From Phycisphaeraceae bacterium (GTDB lineage Bacteria > Planctomycetota > Phycisphaerae > Phycisphaerales > Phycisphaeraceae): a DNA stretch of 64,000 nt. Positions within the stretch are counted from its first letter, which is position 1. Each line of letters begins with the position of its first letter. The translations under genes were made by a program, and so were the position numbers. Positions 25,706 through 33,953 of the stretch are shown piece after piece. The DNA is taken from positions 62,001 through 126,000 of the forward strand of contig JANQFR010000018.1 in NCBI GenBank assembly GCA_028277745.1. The letters are read 5' to 3'. The notes beneath the pieces are model-generated. The model made no database searches. It had not been told where the DNA came from and saw nothing but the letters and a program-made list of their open reading frames with translations.

Positions 25706-26926
25706 TCAGGCGCGGACGGTGGAGCGGGGATTGCCGGGGCTCTGGGGGTTGCCGACCAGTTCGTCGTTGGTCTTGAACCGCTCGAGGGCGCGCAGCAGCT
25801 GCTCGACCTGCATCACCGGCTGCATGTTGAGCAGGCGGCGGCGGAGGGCGGACATGGTCTCGAGCTCGGCTTCGTTGAGCAGCAGGTGCTCCTTGCGGGT
25901 GCCGGAGGCGGCGAGGTCGATGGCGGGGAAGACGCGCTGCTCAGCGATCTTGCGGTCGAGGATGAGCTCCATGTTGCCGGTGCCCTTGAACTCCTCGAAG
26001 ATGACCTGGTCGCCGCGGGAGCCGGTGTCGACCAGGGCGGTGGCGATGATGGTGAGCGAGCCGCCCTCCTCGAAGCGGCGGGCGCCGCCGAAGATCTGCT
26101 TGGGGATCGCCAGGGCCCCGGCGTCGAGCCCGCCGGTCAGCGTGCGGCCGGTGCCCTGGAGCCCGGGGGTGGTGTTGAACGCCCGGCCGAGCCGGGTCAG
26201 CGAGTCGAGCAGGACCACCACGTCCTTGCCCTCCTCGGCCCAGCGCTTGCAGCGGTCGGCGGCGATCATCGCCAGGCCCACGTGCCGCTCGGGCGGGTGG
26301 TCGTTGGAGGAGGCCCACACCTGGCAGGGGACGTTGCGGCGGAAGTCGGTCACTTCCTCGGGCCGCTCGTCGATCAGCAGCGCGACCACGATGCACTCGG
26401 GGTGGTTCTTCTGGACGGCGAAGGCGATGTTCTGGAGGAGGGTGGTCTTGCCCGCCTTGGGGGGCGAGACGATCATGCCGCGTTGCCCGTAGCCGATGGG
26501 GCAGAACAGGTCGATGAGGCGGCAGGCGGCGGGACAGTCGGGGTATTCGAGGGTGAGGCGGGGGTGGGGGTCGACGGTGGTGAGGTCTTCGAACTTACGC
26601 AGCTGCTTGTATTTGTCCGGGTCGTCGCCCTCGACGGCGAGGATCTTGGTGACGCGCAGGGCCGACGGGTCGATGGCGTTGAATTTCGGCCTTTTCTTCT
26701 TGCCGCGTCCCTTCTTGCCGCCGCCGCGTTGCTGGGGCTGCGCGCCGCCGCCCATGGCCTTGCCGAGCTCAACCTCGACGTTGATCCCCGAGCGGAGGCC
26801 GAACTTCTCGATGGTCTTGGCGGGGACCACCGGGTCTTTGGGGTCGGAGAGGTAGGTGCCGTCGAGTTGTCGAACGCGCCCGTCGGCCCGGGTGCTGATT
26901 TCGAGGATACCGCTGGTGGTTTGCAT
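25706..26926 (-). CDS. rho: Transcription termination factor Rho, divergent RNA-binding domain
   Basis: 406 residues. The ATP-driven helicase core is complete: Walker A SPPKAGKTTLLQN (P155-T162), CIVVALLIDERPEEVTDFRR, Walker B DVVVLLDSLTRLGRAFN, the Q/R-loop region TALVDTGSRGDQVIFEEFKG and the late SGTRKEHLLL. The N-terminus is unusual. It begins directly at the cold-shock-like fold (SGILEI at residue 5) with no preceding helical bundle, and the RNA-binding RNP1 segment, DGFGFLR in E. coli, reads DGRVRQL. A basic Gly/Gln/Lys/Arg linker lies at 59-80. The ATG at 26926 begins at this conserved fold; the upstream frame adds only non-conserved sequence. The usual long leader precedes it. Confidence 0.96.
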   Translation of the reverse strand: MQTTSGILEISTRADGRVRQLDGTYLSDPKDPVVPAKTIEKFGLRSGINVEVELGKAMGGGAQPQQRGGGKKGRGKKKRPKFNAIDPSALRVTKILAVEGDDPDKYKQLRKFEDLTTVDPHPRLTLEYPDCPAACRLIDLFCPIGYGQRGMIVSPPKAGKTTLLQNIAFAVQKNHPECIVVALLIDERPEEVTDFRRNVPCQVWASSNDHPPERHVGLAMIAADRCKRWAEEGKDVVVLLDSLTRLGRAFNTTPGLQGTGRTLTGGLDAGALAIPKQIFGGARRFEEGGSLTIIATALVDTGSRGDQVIFEEFKGTGNMELILDRKIAEQRVFPAIDLAASGTRKEHLLLNEAELETMSALRRRLLNMQPVMQVEQLLRALERFKTNDELVGNPQSPGNPRSTVRA

Positions 26927-27397
26927 GTGAATGATCGAAACAGGGTTGAAGGGTCGAAATAGTTGCTGTTGGTCCGTGCCCGCCGGCGGAGCGGCAAGCG
27001 CCAAGGTCGAGACAAGCCATCGAGAGCAAGCGAAACACGGGTGGAACCGATCCGACGGCGCGTCGCCGCCCGGCCTGACTGGCTTGGATGTCGGGGCCCG
27101 ATCGTCTTGAATCCGACCGAGTCGTCATGGAAGACCGTCAGACGGTTGAACCGCCTACGTCACCGCGTTTTTCACACGGCGTCGACCCGTCTGCTTCGGC
27201 CTTTTCACCGAACTCCAGGACGCGGGTCTCGGCGTGGTCACCGAATCATTGGCTCGAACCGCCGATCCCGCGTAGGGACTATTCCAGTTTGTAACCGCAA
27301 TGGCCGACGCGATCAAGCCCTGTGGGCCTCGGCGGACCCTCGACGGCCTGAAACCACGGATGAACGCGGATGGAAGAGGTTTGGAACCCATTGCACA
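26927..27397. other. Non-coding stretch upstream of rho
   Basis: About 470 bases without a supported gene. Rho is often controlled through its leader, and this stretch would form the leader on the minus strand. No tRNA, riboswitch consensus or clear terminator was found. Near 27350-27365 there is a fragment, ACCACGGATGAACGCGGATG, of the repeat found at 61947. Confidence 0.5.
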
Positions 27398-27455
27398 TAG
27401 CCGGCGGGCTACGCCCGCCTGGTCCAGGTCCAGGGCCGCGTAGCGGCCCGGCTAA
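27398..27455. repeat. Three-stem palindromic element, copy 2
   Basis: Same element as at 61004 but with a six-base duplication in the spacer (TGGTCCAGGTCCAGG). Outer arms TAGCCGG and CCGGCTAA and both inner hairpins are intact. It begins three bases past the stop of the leftward subtilase-like gene, where it may act as terminator. Confidence 0.85.
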
Positions 27456-27457
27456 GG

Positions 27458-28858
27458 TCACTGGCCGGTCGGGCCATCCGGATCGAACGCGCCGCCCAGC
27501 CGCCAGGCGAGGGCGTAGTCCCACGGCTCCCCCTGGCTGTCGCGCTGCCGCACCACATCGAGCCGGTACCGTCCCGGCGACACCTGGGGCAGGTAGATGT
27601 GCTCGACGTTGTCGATCCGGCTGCGGCTGAGCTGGATCAGGCGGGCCTGGCCCTCCGGGTCGACGCCGGACAGCGCCAGGTCGAAGTCCGCCAGCCGGGC
27701 CGGGCCGTCCCACACCGGCTGGCCGGTCGGGCCGACGACACCGATCCGCCCGTCCACCCGACGGTTCCAGACCAGCATGACCGACAGCGGCCGCTTGACT
27801 TCGTCGATCTCGAAGGTGTAGGTCGCGTGCTCGCCCGGCTTCAGGGCGTGGAAGTCCCAGCCGAAATCGCGATGGATCCGCCCGGGCGGGCTGGGCCCCG
27901 CCTGGAGGATGCGCAGGCTGTTGTCGATGTTCACCACCCCGGCGCCGCGGCGCTCGTCCAACGGCTTGTCCTTCTCCCGGCGCCAGCCCCAGGGTTTGAC
28001 GGCCCCGGCCATCAGCACCGCCTTGATCACCTCCGCCCGGCCGGCGTGCTGGATCATCACGGGCATCCGATCGGCGGCTTCGAGCAGGATCCCGGCGCAG
28101 GCGGCGACGGCGGGGGTGGTGAAGCTGGTCAGCCCCTTGGGGCCGACGATGTCGGGCTTGCACCGTCCGGGGGTGTCGGTGCGGGTGTACCCGCCGGAGG
28201 AGGCGCCGTTGGCGTCGTTGGTGCCGACCGCGATGACGTTGTACCCCGAGCTGAGCAGCTGCGGGACCGCGGACTGCCGGCGGTTGTTCACGCCGGCGCA
28301 GATGATGAGGTCGCGCTGGTCGACCAGGTGATCGACGCGTCGGAGGATGTGTGAGCCGGCCGGGTGCTCGGGGGCGATCCACGAGTGGGTGAAGACGCGG
28401 ATCGGCTCGCGGGTGGGCGCCGCGGGCTGAAGCATGCGCAGGTGGCCGCGGCTGAGGTAGTCGTTGGTGGTGAAGAGGTGAACCGTGTCCACGCCGGGCG
28501 CGAGGCCGTTGGGGCCGTAGATGACCCGCGCGGTGCTGTTGGCGTGGCCGAAGACCTTGGACTCGCCCGAGCGGAGGATGAAGTTGACGCCTTTGAAGGC
28601 GCCGTCGCGGGTGTTGGGGGCGTACTGGCCCGGTTCGCCCTCGACATGCCCGAAAATGACGCCCCGGCCCGTGGGCATCCGCTCGCCCAGCCGCTGACGG
28701 GCCGCCTCCAGGCCGATGAGCTGTGCGACCGACGCGTTGGGCCCTTCGCCGCCCCGCCCCGCCACCGGGGGGATCAGCAGCAGGGCCGCCCCGGCAAGCA
28801 GCAACACGCCAAGCCGGCGCACGGTGCGGGGATGGGAACGGAAAAGACGCCGGCTCAT
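27458..28858 (-). CDS. Subtilase-like (S8 family) exported protein, altered active site
   Basis: 466 residues with a signal peptide (VRRLGVLLLAGAALLLIPPVAG). The S8 fold is recognised by GHANSTARVIYG (H105), ICAGVNNR (oxyanion region near N191) and TSFTTPAVAACAG (S245). The first catalytic block, normally D-[ST]-G, reads GHVEGEPG (71-78), so the usual Asp is missing and E73 is the nearest acidic residue. The C-terminal 130 residues form a beta-rich domain (KPGEHATYTFEIDEVK, VSPGRYRLDVVR). It may be a protease with a Glu in place of Asp, or an inactive homologue. The ATG at 28858 was chosen because the longer frame enters the divergent membrane-protein gene. Confidence 0.8.
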   Translation of the reverse strand: MSRRLFRSHPRTVRRLGVLLLAGAALLLIPPVAGRGGEGPNASVAQLIGLEAARQRLGERMPTGRGVIFGHVEGEPGQYAPNTRDGAFKGVNFILRSGESKVFGHANSTARVIYGPNGLAPGVDTVHLFTTNDYLSRGHLRMLQPAAPTREPIRVFTHSWIAPEHPAGSHILRRVDHLVDQRDLIICAGVNNRRQSAVPQLLSSGYNVIAVGTNDANGASSGGYTRTDTPGRCKPDIVGPKGLTSFTTPAVAACAGILLEAADRMPVMIQHAGRAEVIKAVLMAGAVKPWGWRREKDKPLDERRGAGVVNIDNSLRILQAGPSPPGRIHRDFGWDFHALKPGEHATYTFEIDEVKRPLSVMLVWNRRVDGRIGVVGPTGQPVWDGPARLADFDLALSGVDPEGQARLIQLSRSRIDNVEHIYLPQVSPGRYRLDVVRQRDSQGEPWDYALAWRLGGAFDPDGPTGQ

Positions 28859-28948
28859 CACTAAAGGGTACGCCATCGGGCGGGTCCGCGTTCGGCGGAT
28901 CGCCAAGCCTGTTACATTGGTCGGCGCCCATCCGACCAGGAACGTCCC

Positions 28949-29224
28949 ATGCCCTGCCTGCTCGCCATCCTCGCCCTGGGGTTTCCACGCCTGGTGATCG
29001 TGCTGCTGGTGGTCTTTTCCACCTACATGGACCGGGCGTACCAGACGCTGCTCTGGCCGATCCTGGGCTTCCTGTTCATGCCGTTCACCACGCTGGCGTA
29101 CGCCCTGGCGATCAACAGCAACGGGGGCGTGTCGGGCCTGTACCTCGTGATCGTTATCCTTGCGGTGCTGCTGGACCTGGGTTCCTACGGCCACACCCAC
29201 CGCACGGCCTACCGCAAGCGGTAG
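28949..29224 (+). CDS. Small membrane protein, conserved hypothetical
   Basis: 91 residues with three predicted membrane helices (ILALGFPRLVIVLLVVFSTY; ILGFLFMPFTTLAYALAI; GLYLVIVILAVLLDLGSYG) and a basic C-terminus. Homologues starting MPCLLA.. are widespread in bacteria and have no assigned function. It is divergent from the subtilase-like gene, with 90 bases between, and 70 bases upstream of an NTF2-like gene that may be co-transcribed. Confidence 0.75.
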   Translation: MPCLLAILALGFPRLVIVLLVVFSTYMDRAYQTLLWPILGFLFMPFTTLAYALAINSNGGVSGLYLVIVILAVLLDLGSYGHTHRTAYRKR

Positions 29225-29294
29225 AGTCAAAAGACCCATCCGGATTCTTGACAGGCATGGTTTGGTTCGGCTACTACAGCAGACAGGGGCTTTC

Positions 29295-29711
29295 ATGAAC
29301 GCCACGAACAAGACGGATGTGCTGGCGGCGACGGACGCGTTTTACACGGCGTTGAACGCGATGTTCACGGGGGACGCGGGGCCGATGGAGGTGTTGTGGT
29401 CGGAAGCGGAGGATGTGACGTACATGCCGCCGATGGGCGGGACGTTGCGGGGGCGCGCCGCGATCGAGGCGTCGTGGGAGCAGCAGGCGGCGCTCAAGTT
29501 GGGTGGGTCGATCGCGTCGTCCGATGTTTCGGCGGTGGTGGGGGCCGACCTGGCGGTGGTGACGAGCGTGGGCAAAGGCGAAAACCCGGATGCTCCGGGC
29601 GGGCCGATGCGGGTCGAGGTGCGGGCGACGCATGTGTATCGGCTTGAGGGCGGTCGGTGGAAGCTGATCCACTTCCACGTCGACCCGATCGCGGCGATGG
29701 CGGGTTCGTAG
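29295..29711 (+). CDS. NTF2-like (SnoaL/DUF4440-type) protein, cytoplasmic paralogue
   Basis: 138-residue cone-fold protein: ATDAFYTALNAMFTGDAGPM and WSEAEDVTYMPPMGG at the start, YRLEGGRWKLIHFHVDPI at the end. The fold accommodates enzymes, small-molecule binding and association domains, so activity is unknown. No signal peptide is present. The ATG at 29295 fits the family N-terminus; an upstream frame from 29160 overlaps the membrane-protein gene. It is about half identical by eye to the lipoprotein encoded next, so the two arose by tandem duplication. Confidence 0.82.
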   Translation: MNATNKTDVLAATDAFYTALNAMFTGDAGPMEVLWSEAEDVTYMPPMGGTLRGRAAIEASWEQQAALKLGGSIASSDVSAVVGADLAVVTSVGKGENPDAPGGPMRVEVRATHVYRLEGGRWKLIHFHVDPIAAMAGS

Positions 29712-29773
29712 CCGCCCGGGCGGGTGGCGCGTTATTCTTAACTTGAGGCGGCTTCACTTCGAAAGGGCGGACG

Positions 29774-30289
29774 ATGCGAAATGTTGCATGGGTGTTGGTG
29801 ACGGTTGGGGCGTTGGGGTTGGTGGGTTGCGCGACCACCGAGGAGGGCCGGGTGACGATCCCCGATGCCGACAGGCAGGAGGTGCTGGCGGTGAATGATG
29901 AGTTTTACGCGGCGCTCAACACGCTGTTCAAAGGGGACTCCGGGCCGATGGAGGCGATGTGGTCGCACGCGGACGACGTGACGTACATGGGCCCCATGGG
30001 CGGATCGCTGAAAGGGTGGCCCGAGGTGAAGAGGATCTGGGCCCAGCAGGCGGCGATGAAGCTGGGCGGGAAGGTTGAGCCGAAGCATGTGACGGCGGTG
30101 GTGGGGCACGGGATGGCCCTGGTGACGAACATCGAGTGGGGTGAGAACCCGCACATGGCCAGCGGGCCGGAGAAAGTCGACATCCGCGCGACGAACGTGT
30201 ACCGGTGGGAGGACGGAGCGTGGAAGATGATCCATCACCACACGGACCTGCTGCCGAAACTCGAGGCCGAGTCGGCGTCTTACGAGTGA
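29774..30289 (+). CDS. NTF2-like lipoprotein, paralogue of the preceding gene
   Basis: 171 residues. A signal peptide ends in lipobox LVGC (C20), so the protein should be lipid-anchored outside the cytoplasm. The rest repeats the neighbour's pattern: VNDEFYAALNTLFKGDSGPM, WSHADDVTYMGPMGG, WAQQAAMKLGGKV and YRWEDGAWKMIHHHTDLL. The twin genes thus place the same fold in two compartments. It converges with rtcB, 82 bases apart, and no terminator is evident between them. Confidence 0.85.
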   Translation: MRNVAWVLVTVGALGLVGCATTEEGRVTIPDADRQEVLAVNDEFYAALNTLFKGDSGPMEAMWSHADDVTYMGPMGGSLKGWPEVKRIWAQQAAMKLGGKVEPKHVTAVVGHGMALVTNIEWGENPHMASGPEKVDIRATNVYRWEDGAWKMIHHHTDLLPKLEAESASYE

Positions 30290-30371
30290 GCGTTGAGCCA
30301 AGCGTCCGGCAAAAGGCGCAGCCCGGGATCATGGCCCAGGTTGAGACACACGAAGCGCCTCCGCCGGCCTC

Positions 30372-31490
30372 TCATCCCGCCTTATAGACCAGCACCGGCC
30401 GCAGCCGGCGCACGACCGTGACCAGATCACGCTGTGCTTTCATGACGCGGTCGATATCGCGGTAGGCCCGGGGCGCCTCGTCGCGGAGCCGGGCGGCGTC
30501 GGCGAGGTTGAACGCCACGCCGTGCATCTGTTGTTTCAACACGGACGAGCTGATCCGCCGCCGGGCCTGGTTTCGGCTCATGACGCGGCCGGCGCCGTGC
30601 GAGCTGGAGCACAACGCCTCGGCGCAGCCCAGGCCGCGCACGTGGTAGCTCGCCGAGCCCATCGACCCGGGGATCAGGCCCCACTGCCCTTTCCGGGCCG
30701 GCGCCGCGCCCTTGCGGTGGACGTGCCAGCGTTGGCCGAAGTGGCGCTCGACGCGCACGTGGTTGTGGTCGCAGCCGATGAACGTTTCGTCGATCATCCG
30801 GGCGTCGAGGACCCGCTCGAGCAGGCCGGCGACGGCGAACACCATGAGCTGGCGGTTCAACTCGGCGTAGGCGCGGCCCCAGCCCATGTCGTGGAGGTAG
30901 GCCCGGCCCGCGTCGGTGGCGGCATCAAGGTACGGCAGCCCCATCGAGACGCCGGCGTAGCGGCTGAGGTGGAGCTGGCTGATCGCCTGACCCATCGCGC
31001 GCGACCCGCTGTGGATCATGAGCCAGAGCCGCCCGTCGGCCTCGTCCTCCTGCAGCTCGATGAAGTGGTTGCCCCGGCCGAGCGTGCCGGCCTGGACCCA
31101 GCCGTCGCGGAGCTTGAGCCGGTTGAGCGCGGGGTCGCTCAGCGGCGCCCGGCGCAGCCAGTCCAGTCGCGGCGGCGATGCGTGCCGGCCGATGGGCGTG
31201 ACCTTCCGCAGGCCGCGCAGCAGGGCCGGGGCGTGCTCCCGCACCCCCGCCGCGGGCCGGTCGAACGCGACCGCCGCCATCCCGCAGCCGATGTCGCCCC
31301 CCACCGCCGACGGGTACGCCAGCCGCGACGTGGCCAGCACCGTGCCCACGCACACGCCCCGCGCCAGGTGCACGTCCGGCATCACCGCCACCCGCCGCAC
31401 GTCCTCCGCCTGGCGCACCCGCGCGAGCGCACGCTCCACATCGTCCGGCAAGCCATCGGCCAGCCACCGCCGCATCACCGGCTCAGCCAT
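30372..31490 (-). CDS. rtcB: RtcB family RNA ligase
   Basis: 372 residues, the short bacterial RtcB form. RtcB joins 2',3'-cyclic phosphate or 3'-phosphate to 5'-OH RNA ends with Mn and GTP. Key motifs are present: DIGCGMAAVAFDRP (metal ligands D and C), GRGNHFIELQEDEADGRLWLMIHSGSR, CDHNHVRVERH and SSHGAGRVMSRNQARRR, whose His would take GMP. It overlaps the upstream rbfA-like gene by eight bases. A role in RNA repair or maturation next to a ribosome-maturation factor homologue is plausible; the RNA target is unknown. Confidence 0.93.
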   Translation of the reverse strand: MAEPVMRRWLADGLPDDVERALARVRQAEDVRRVAVMPDVHLARGVCVGTVLATSRLAYPSAVGGDIGCGMAAVAFDRPAAGVREHAPALLRGLRKVTPIGRHASPPRLDWLRRAPLSDPALNRLKLRDGWVQAGTLGRGNHFIELQEDEADGRLWLMIHSGSRAMGQAISQLHLSRYAGVSMGLPYLDAATDAGRAYLHDMGWGRAYAELNRQLMVFAVAGLLERVLDARMIDETFIGCDHNHVRVERHFGQRWHVHRKGAAPARKGQWGLIPGSMGSASYHVRGLGCAEALCSSSHGAGRVMSRNQARRRISSSVLKQQMHGVAFNLADAARLRDEAPRAYRDIDRVMKAQRDLVTVVRRLRPVLVYKAG

Positions 31491-31896
31491 CGCCGCCCCC
31501 TTCCGCCAGCACGACGTACCGCAGCACGGGCGCCCGCTTGCGCGTGATCGCCGCCGCGGCCGCCGACCGCAGCAGGCCCTCGACCGCCGCCAGGCGGCGC
31601 CCCACGTCGGCCGGGTCGTCGGCCGTGAGCACCGTCACCTGCAGCCGCTTCACGTCCGGCGCCGGCTCGACCGACCGCACCGTCAACGCCTGCAGCATCG
31701 CGTCGCCGCATTCCCCCGACAACGCCAACTGCAACGCACGCTGCACCTGCCGGCACAGCGGCCGATGGCCCCAGTCCCGCCGCCGGTCGCGCTGCGCATC
31801 GCGGCGCTTCGTCTCTTTCGGCTCCAGCAAATCATCTTCGCGCAAGCTCGCGCAGATATCGCGCAGCTGCGCGTTCAATCGTTTCGGTGAACGCAC
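31483..31896 (-). CDS. RbfA-like (ribosome-binding factor A-like) protein
   Basis: 137 residues. The C-terminal 85 residues follow the RbfA KH-like layout: RALQLALSGECGDAMLQALT, then VRSVEPAPDVKRLQVTVLTA, ADVGRRLAAVEGLLRSAAAA and RKRAPVLRYVVL. The N-terminal 45 residues are charged (EPKETKRRDAQRDRRRDWGH). The start chosen is a GTG at 31896 with AGGAG seven bases upstream, instead of the ATG at 31926. It is coupled to rtcB by overlap. RbfA aids late 16S rRNA maturation; whether this divergent member does so is unproven. Assignment is by pattern, so confidence is moderate. Confidence 0.65.
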   Translation of the reverse strand: MRSPKRLNAQLRDICASLREDDLLEPKETKRRDAQRDRRRDWGHRPLCRQVQRALQLALSGECGDAMLQALTVRSVEPAPDVKRLQVTVLTADDPADVGRRLAAVEGLLRSAAAAAITRKRAPVLRYVVLAEGGGDG

Positions 31897-32155
31897 CGCA
31901 TCACTCCTCTCGGGCGGCGCAACCAACGCGCCGCCGAGTTTTGATCATCGATTCAAAAAAGACAGACGATCCCTGTCACCGCAAGCGGCGGGGGAGCGTC
32001 ACGAACGAGAAGTGAACGGTTTCACACGCATGATCAACCTCCTTGTCGGAGTGTTCATGAGTGTATCGACAAGCCGCGGCGGGTCAATGAAAAACTTCGC
32101 CCGCGATCGCGATGTTTCGTGGTGAGGCCTGCCCCGCGCTTGGTTCAACCGTCGA

Positions 32156-33325
32156 TCACCGGACCGAGATCGGCGCGGGCGCGGCGGTGATGCGGAGCAT
32201 CCGGTCGAGCGCGGCGGTGGCCCACTGCTTCACCTCGGGATGCACGCGGATCGGGTTGACCACACGACCGGCGGCCAGCTCATCGAGCACCCACAGCAGG
32301 TGCGGCATGTCGATGCGGTACATCGTCGTGCAGAGGCACTGGCAATCGCTGAGGATGCGCGCCGTCACGCCGCGCTGCGCGGCCCGGTTCGCCAGGCGGT
32401 TGACCAGGTGCACCTCGGTGCCGATCGCCCAGCGCGAGCCGGGCTCGGCCTGCTCGATCGCTTGGATGATCCGCTCGGTCGATCCGGTCGCGTCCGCCTT
32501 GCGGCAGACGTCGATGCTGCATTCGGGGTGAGCGATCACCGTGACGTCCGGCCACTTCTCGCGGATCTGGTCCACGTGCTCCGGGCGGAACAGCTTGTGC
32601 ACCGAGCAGTGCCCCTTCCACAGCAGGAACGTCGCCCGGCGGATCGTCTCGTCGTCCAGCGGCTCGACCGCCTTGGGGTCCCACACCGCGGTGTCGGCGT
32701 CGATGTCGAAACCCAAATCGTCGGCGGTGTTGCGGCCCAGGTGCTGGTCGGGCAGGAACAAGATCTTCGCGGTCTGCCCGGGCGCCAGCGGCTCGTCGCC
32801 GCCCCGCAGCGCCCACTCGATCACCGCCCGGGCGTTGGACGAGGTGCAGACCGCCCCGCCGTGCTCGCCGCAGAACGCCTTGATCGCTGCGCTCGAGTTC
32901 ATGTAGCAGATCGGCACGACCCGGCTGGGCTGGTCGCCCAGCGCCTCGTGGATCAGCTCCCACGCCTCGGTCGTCTGGTCGTAGTCGGCCATGTCGGCCA
33001 TGGAGCAGCCGGCGCCGAGGTCGGGCAGGATCACGTCCACGTCGTCGTCGGTCAGCAGGTCGGCGGTCTCGGCCATGAAGTGCACGCCCAGGAAGACCAC
33101 CGCCCGGGCGCCGACTTCCCTGACGCGCTGGGCCGCGAGCTGGGACAGCTTGAACGAGTCGCCGGTGAAGTCGGCGAATTGGATCACGCTGTCCTGCTGG
33201 TAGTGGTGGCCCAGGATCACGAGGTCGGACCCCAGCTCGGCCTTGCGGGCCGCGATCGCGGCGGCGAGCTGGTCGTCGTCCATCTCTTGATAGCGGGGGG
33301 CCAGGGGCGGCTGCCAGAGCATCAT
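32156..33325 (-). CDS. nadA: Quinolinate synthase A
   Basis: 389 residues; condenses iminoaspartate with dihydroxyacetone phosphate to quinolinate in de novo NAD synthesis. Family motifs are seen: ILGHHYQQDSVIQFADFTGD, VFLGVHFMAETADLL, LPDLGAGCSMADMA (first cluster Cys), VAHPEC-like IAHPECSIDVCRKAD (second Cys) and GTEVHLVNRL, and the third Cys in ARILSDCQCLCTTMYRI. A 4Fe-4S enzyme of the cytoplasm. No nadB or nadC gene is in the window. It stands alone, with the rbfA-like gene 259 bases downstream on the left; 31897-32155 shows nothing recognisable. Confidence 0.96.
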   Translation of the reverse strand: MMLWQPPLAPRYQEMDDDQLAAAIAARKAELGSDLVILGHHYQQDSVIQFADFTGDSFKLSQLAAQRVREVGARAVVFLGVHFMAETADLLTDDDVDVILPDLGAGCSMADMADYDQTTEAWELIHEALGDQPSRVVPICYMNSSAAIKAFCGEHGGAVCTSSNARAVIEWALRGGDEPLAPGQTAKILFLPDQHLGRNTADDLGFDIDADTAVWDPKAVEPLDDETIRRATFLLWKGHCSVHKLFRPEHVDQIREKWPDVTVIAHPECSIDVCRKADATGSTERIIQAIEQAEPGSRWAIGTEVHLVNRLANRAAQRGVTARILSDCQCLCTTMYRIDMPHLLWVLDELAAGRVVNPIRVHPEVKQWATAALDRMLRITAAPAPISVR

Positions 33326-33438
33326 CAGCGGCGTCTCCGTGGGTGTCCCTCAAGCGGGCAAGTCCGGGAGGAACGCAGCATTATAGGTAAGCGCGGCTGA
33401 TTTGTATCGCCTTCCGCTGATGAAGCGGCAGGGTGGGC

Positions 33439-33532
33439 TTAGCCGGGCCGCTACGCGGCCCTGGACCAGGCGGGCGTAGCCCGCCGGCTAAGACGGAAAA
33501 GCGACCCCCCAGAAAGTTGTGATCTGCTCTAG
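33439..33532. repeat. Three-stem palindromic element, copy 3, with conserved flank
   Basis: The core 33438-33492 is the reverse complement of the copy at 61004-61058. The flank on its right side, read on the minus strand, starts CTAGAGCAGATCA and continues to TCGCTTTTCCGTC just before the core. The same flank precedes the 61004 copy, so these two share a unit of about 90 bases. It lies between nadA and the leftward zinc-ribbon/methyltransferase pair. Confidence 0.85.
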
Positions 33533-33557
33533 CGGCGGGGTCCGCCCCGGGCTCCGC

Positions 33558-33953
33558 TCACGGCTTGCGGCCGTGGATATTGAACCAACTGCCGCAATAC
33601 GCGCATTTCACGTCCCCCAGCGGCGACGCCTCGGCGTCCTGCTGGAGCGTCGCGTTGCAGTGCGGGCAGGTGTAGCCCCCCGCGGTCGGCGGGGCCGGGG
33701 GAGGCGGGTCAGACGGGGGCGGCCCCTGGTGCAGCCCGGGATGCCTGGACGTCTTGGCGAACGCGATGCCCAGCCCCACCAGCACGAACCCCAGCGCGAC
33801 GAAGCTGCCGAAGACCCGGAAGAACAACGGCGGGGAATGAAACTCACCAAAGGGCGCGCCCCACAGGAAGACGAGCACCGTTACGCCGATGCCCAGGGGC
33901 ACGATGGCGATCAGCCGGCCGAGCACGTGGGCCGACGGGTCGGGTCGGCTCAC
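33558..33953 (-). CDS. Small membrane protein with C-terminal zinc ribbon
   Basis: 131 residues. Two membrane helices ([20 protein letters not shown] and [22 protein letters not shown]) are followed by a Pro-rich linker and a zinc ribbon (CPHCNATL ... CAYCGSWF). It starts with a GTG at 33953 whose bases overlap the methyltransferase stop as GTGA, which indicates translational coupling. The function is unknown; the zinc ribbon faces the cytoplasm if both helices span as predicted. Confidence 0.72.
   Translation of the reverse strand: MSRPDPSAHVLGRLIAIVPLGIGVTVLVFLWGAPFGEFHSPPLFFRVFGSFVALGFVLVGLGIAFAKTSRHPGLHQGPPPSDPPPPAPPTAGGYTCPHCNATLQQDAEASPLGDVKCAYCGSWFNIHGRKP

Noticed and set aside
27200..27300. 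Possible tRNA-like stretch with a GCTCGAACC motif upstream of rho
   Set aside because: The T-arm-like motif has no matching acceptor, D or anticodon stem.
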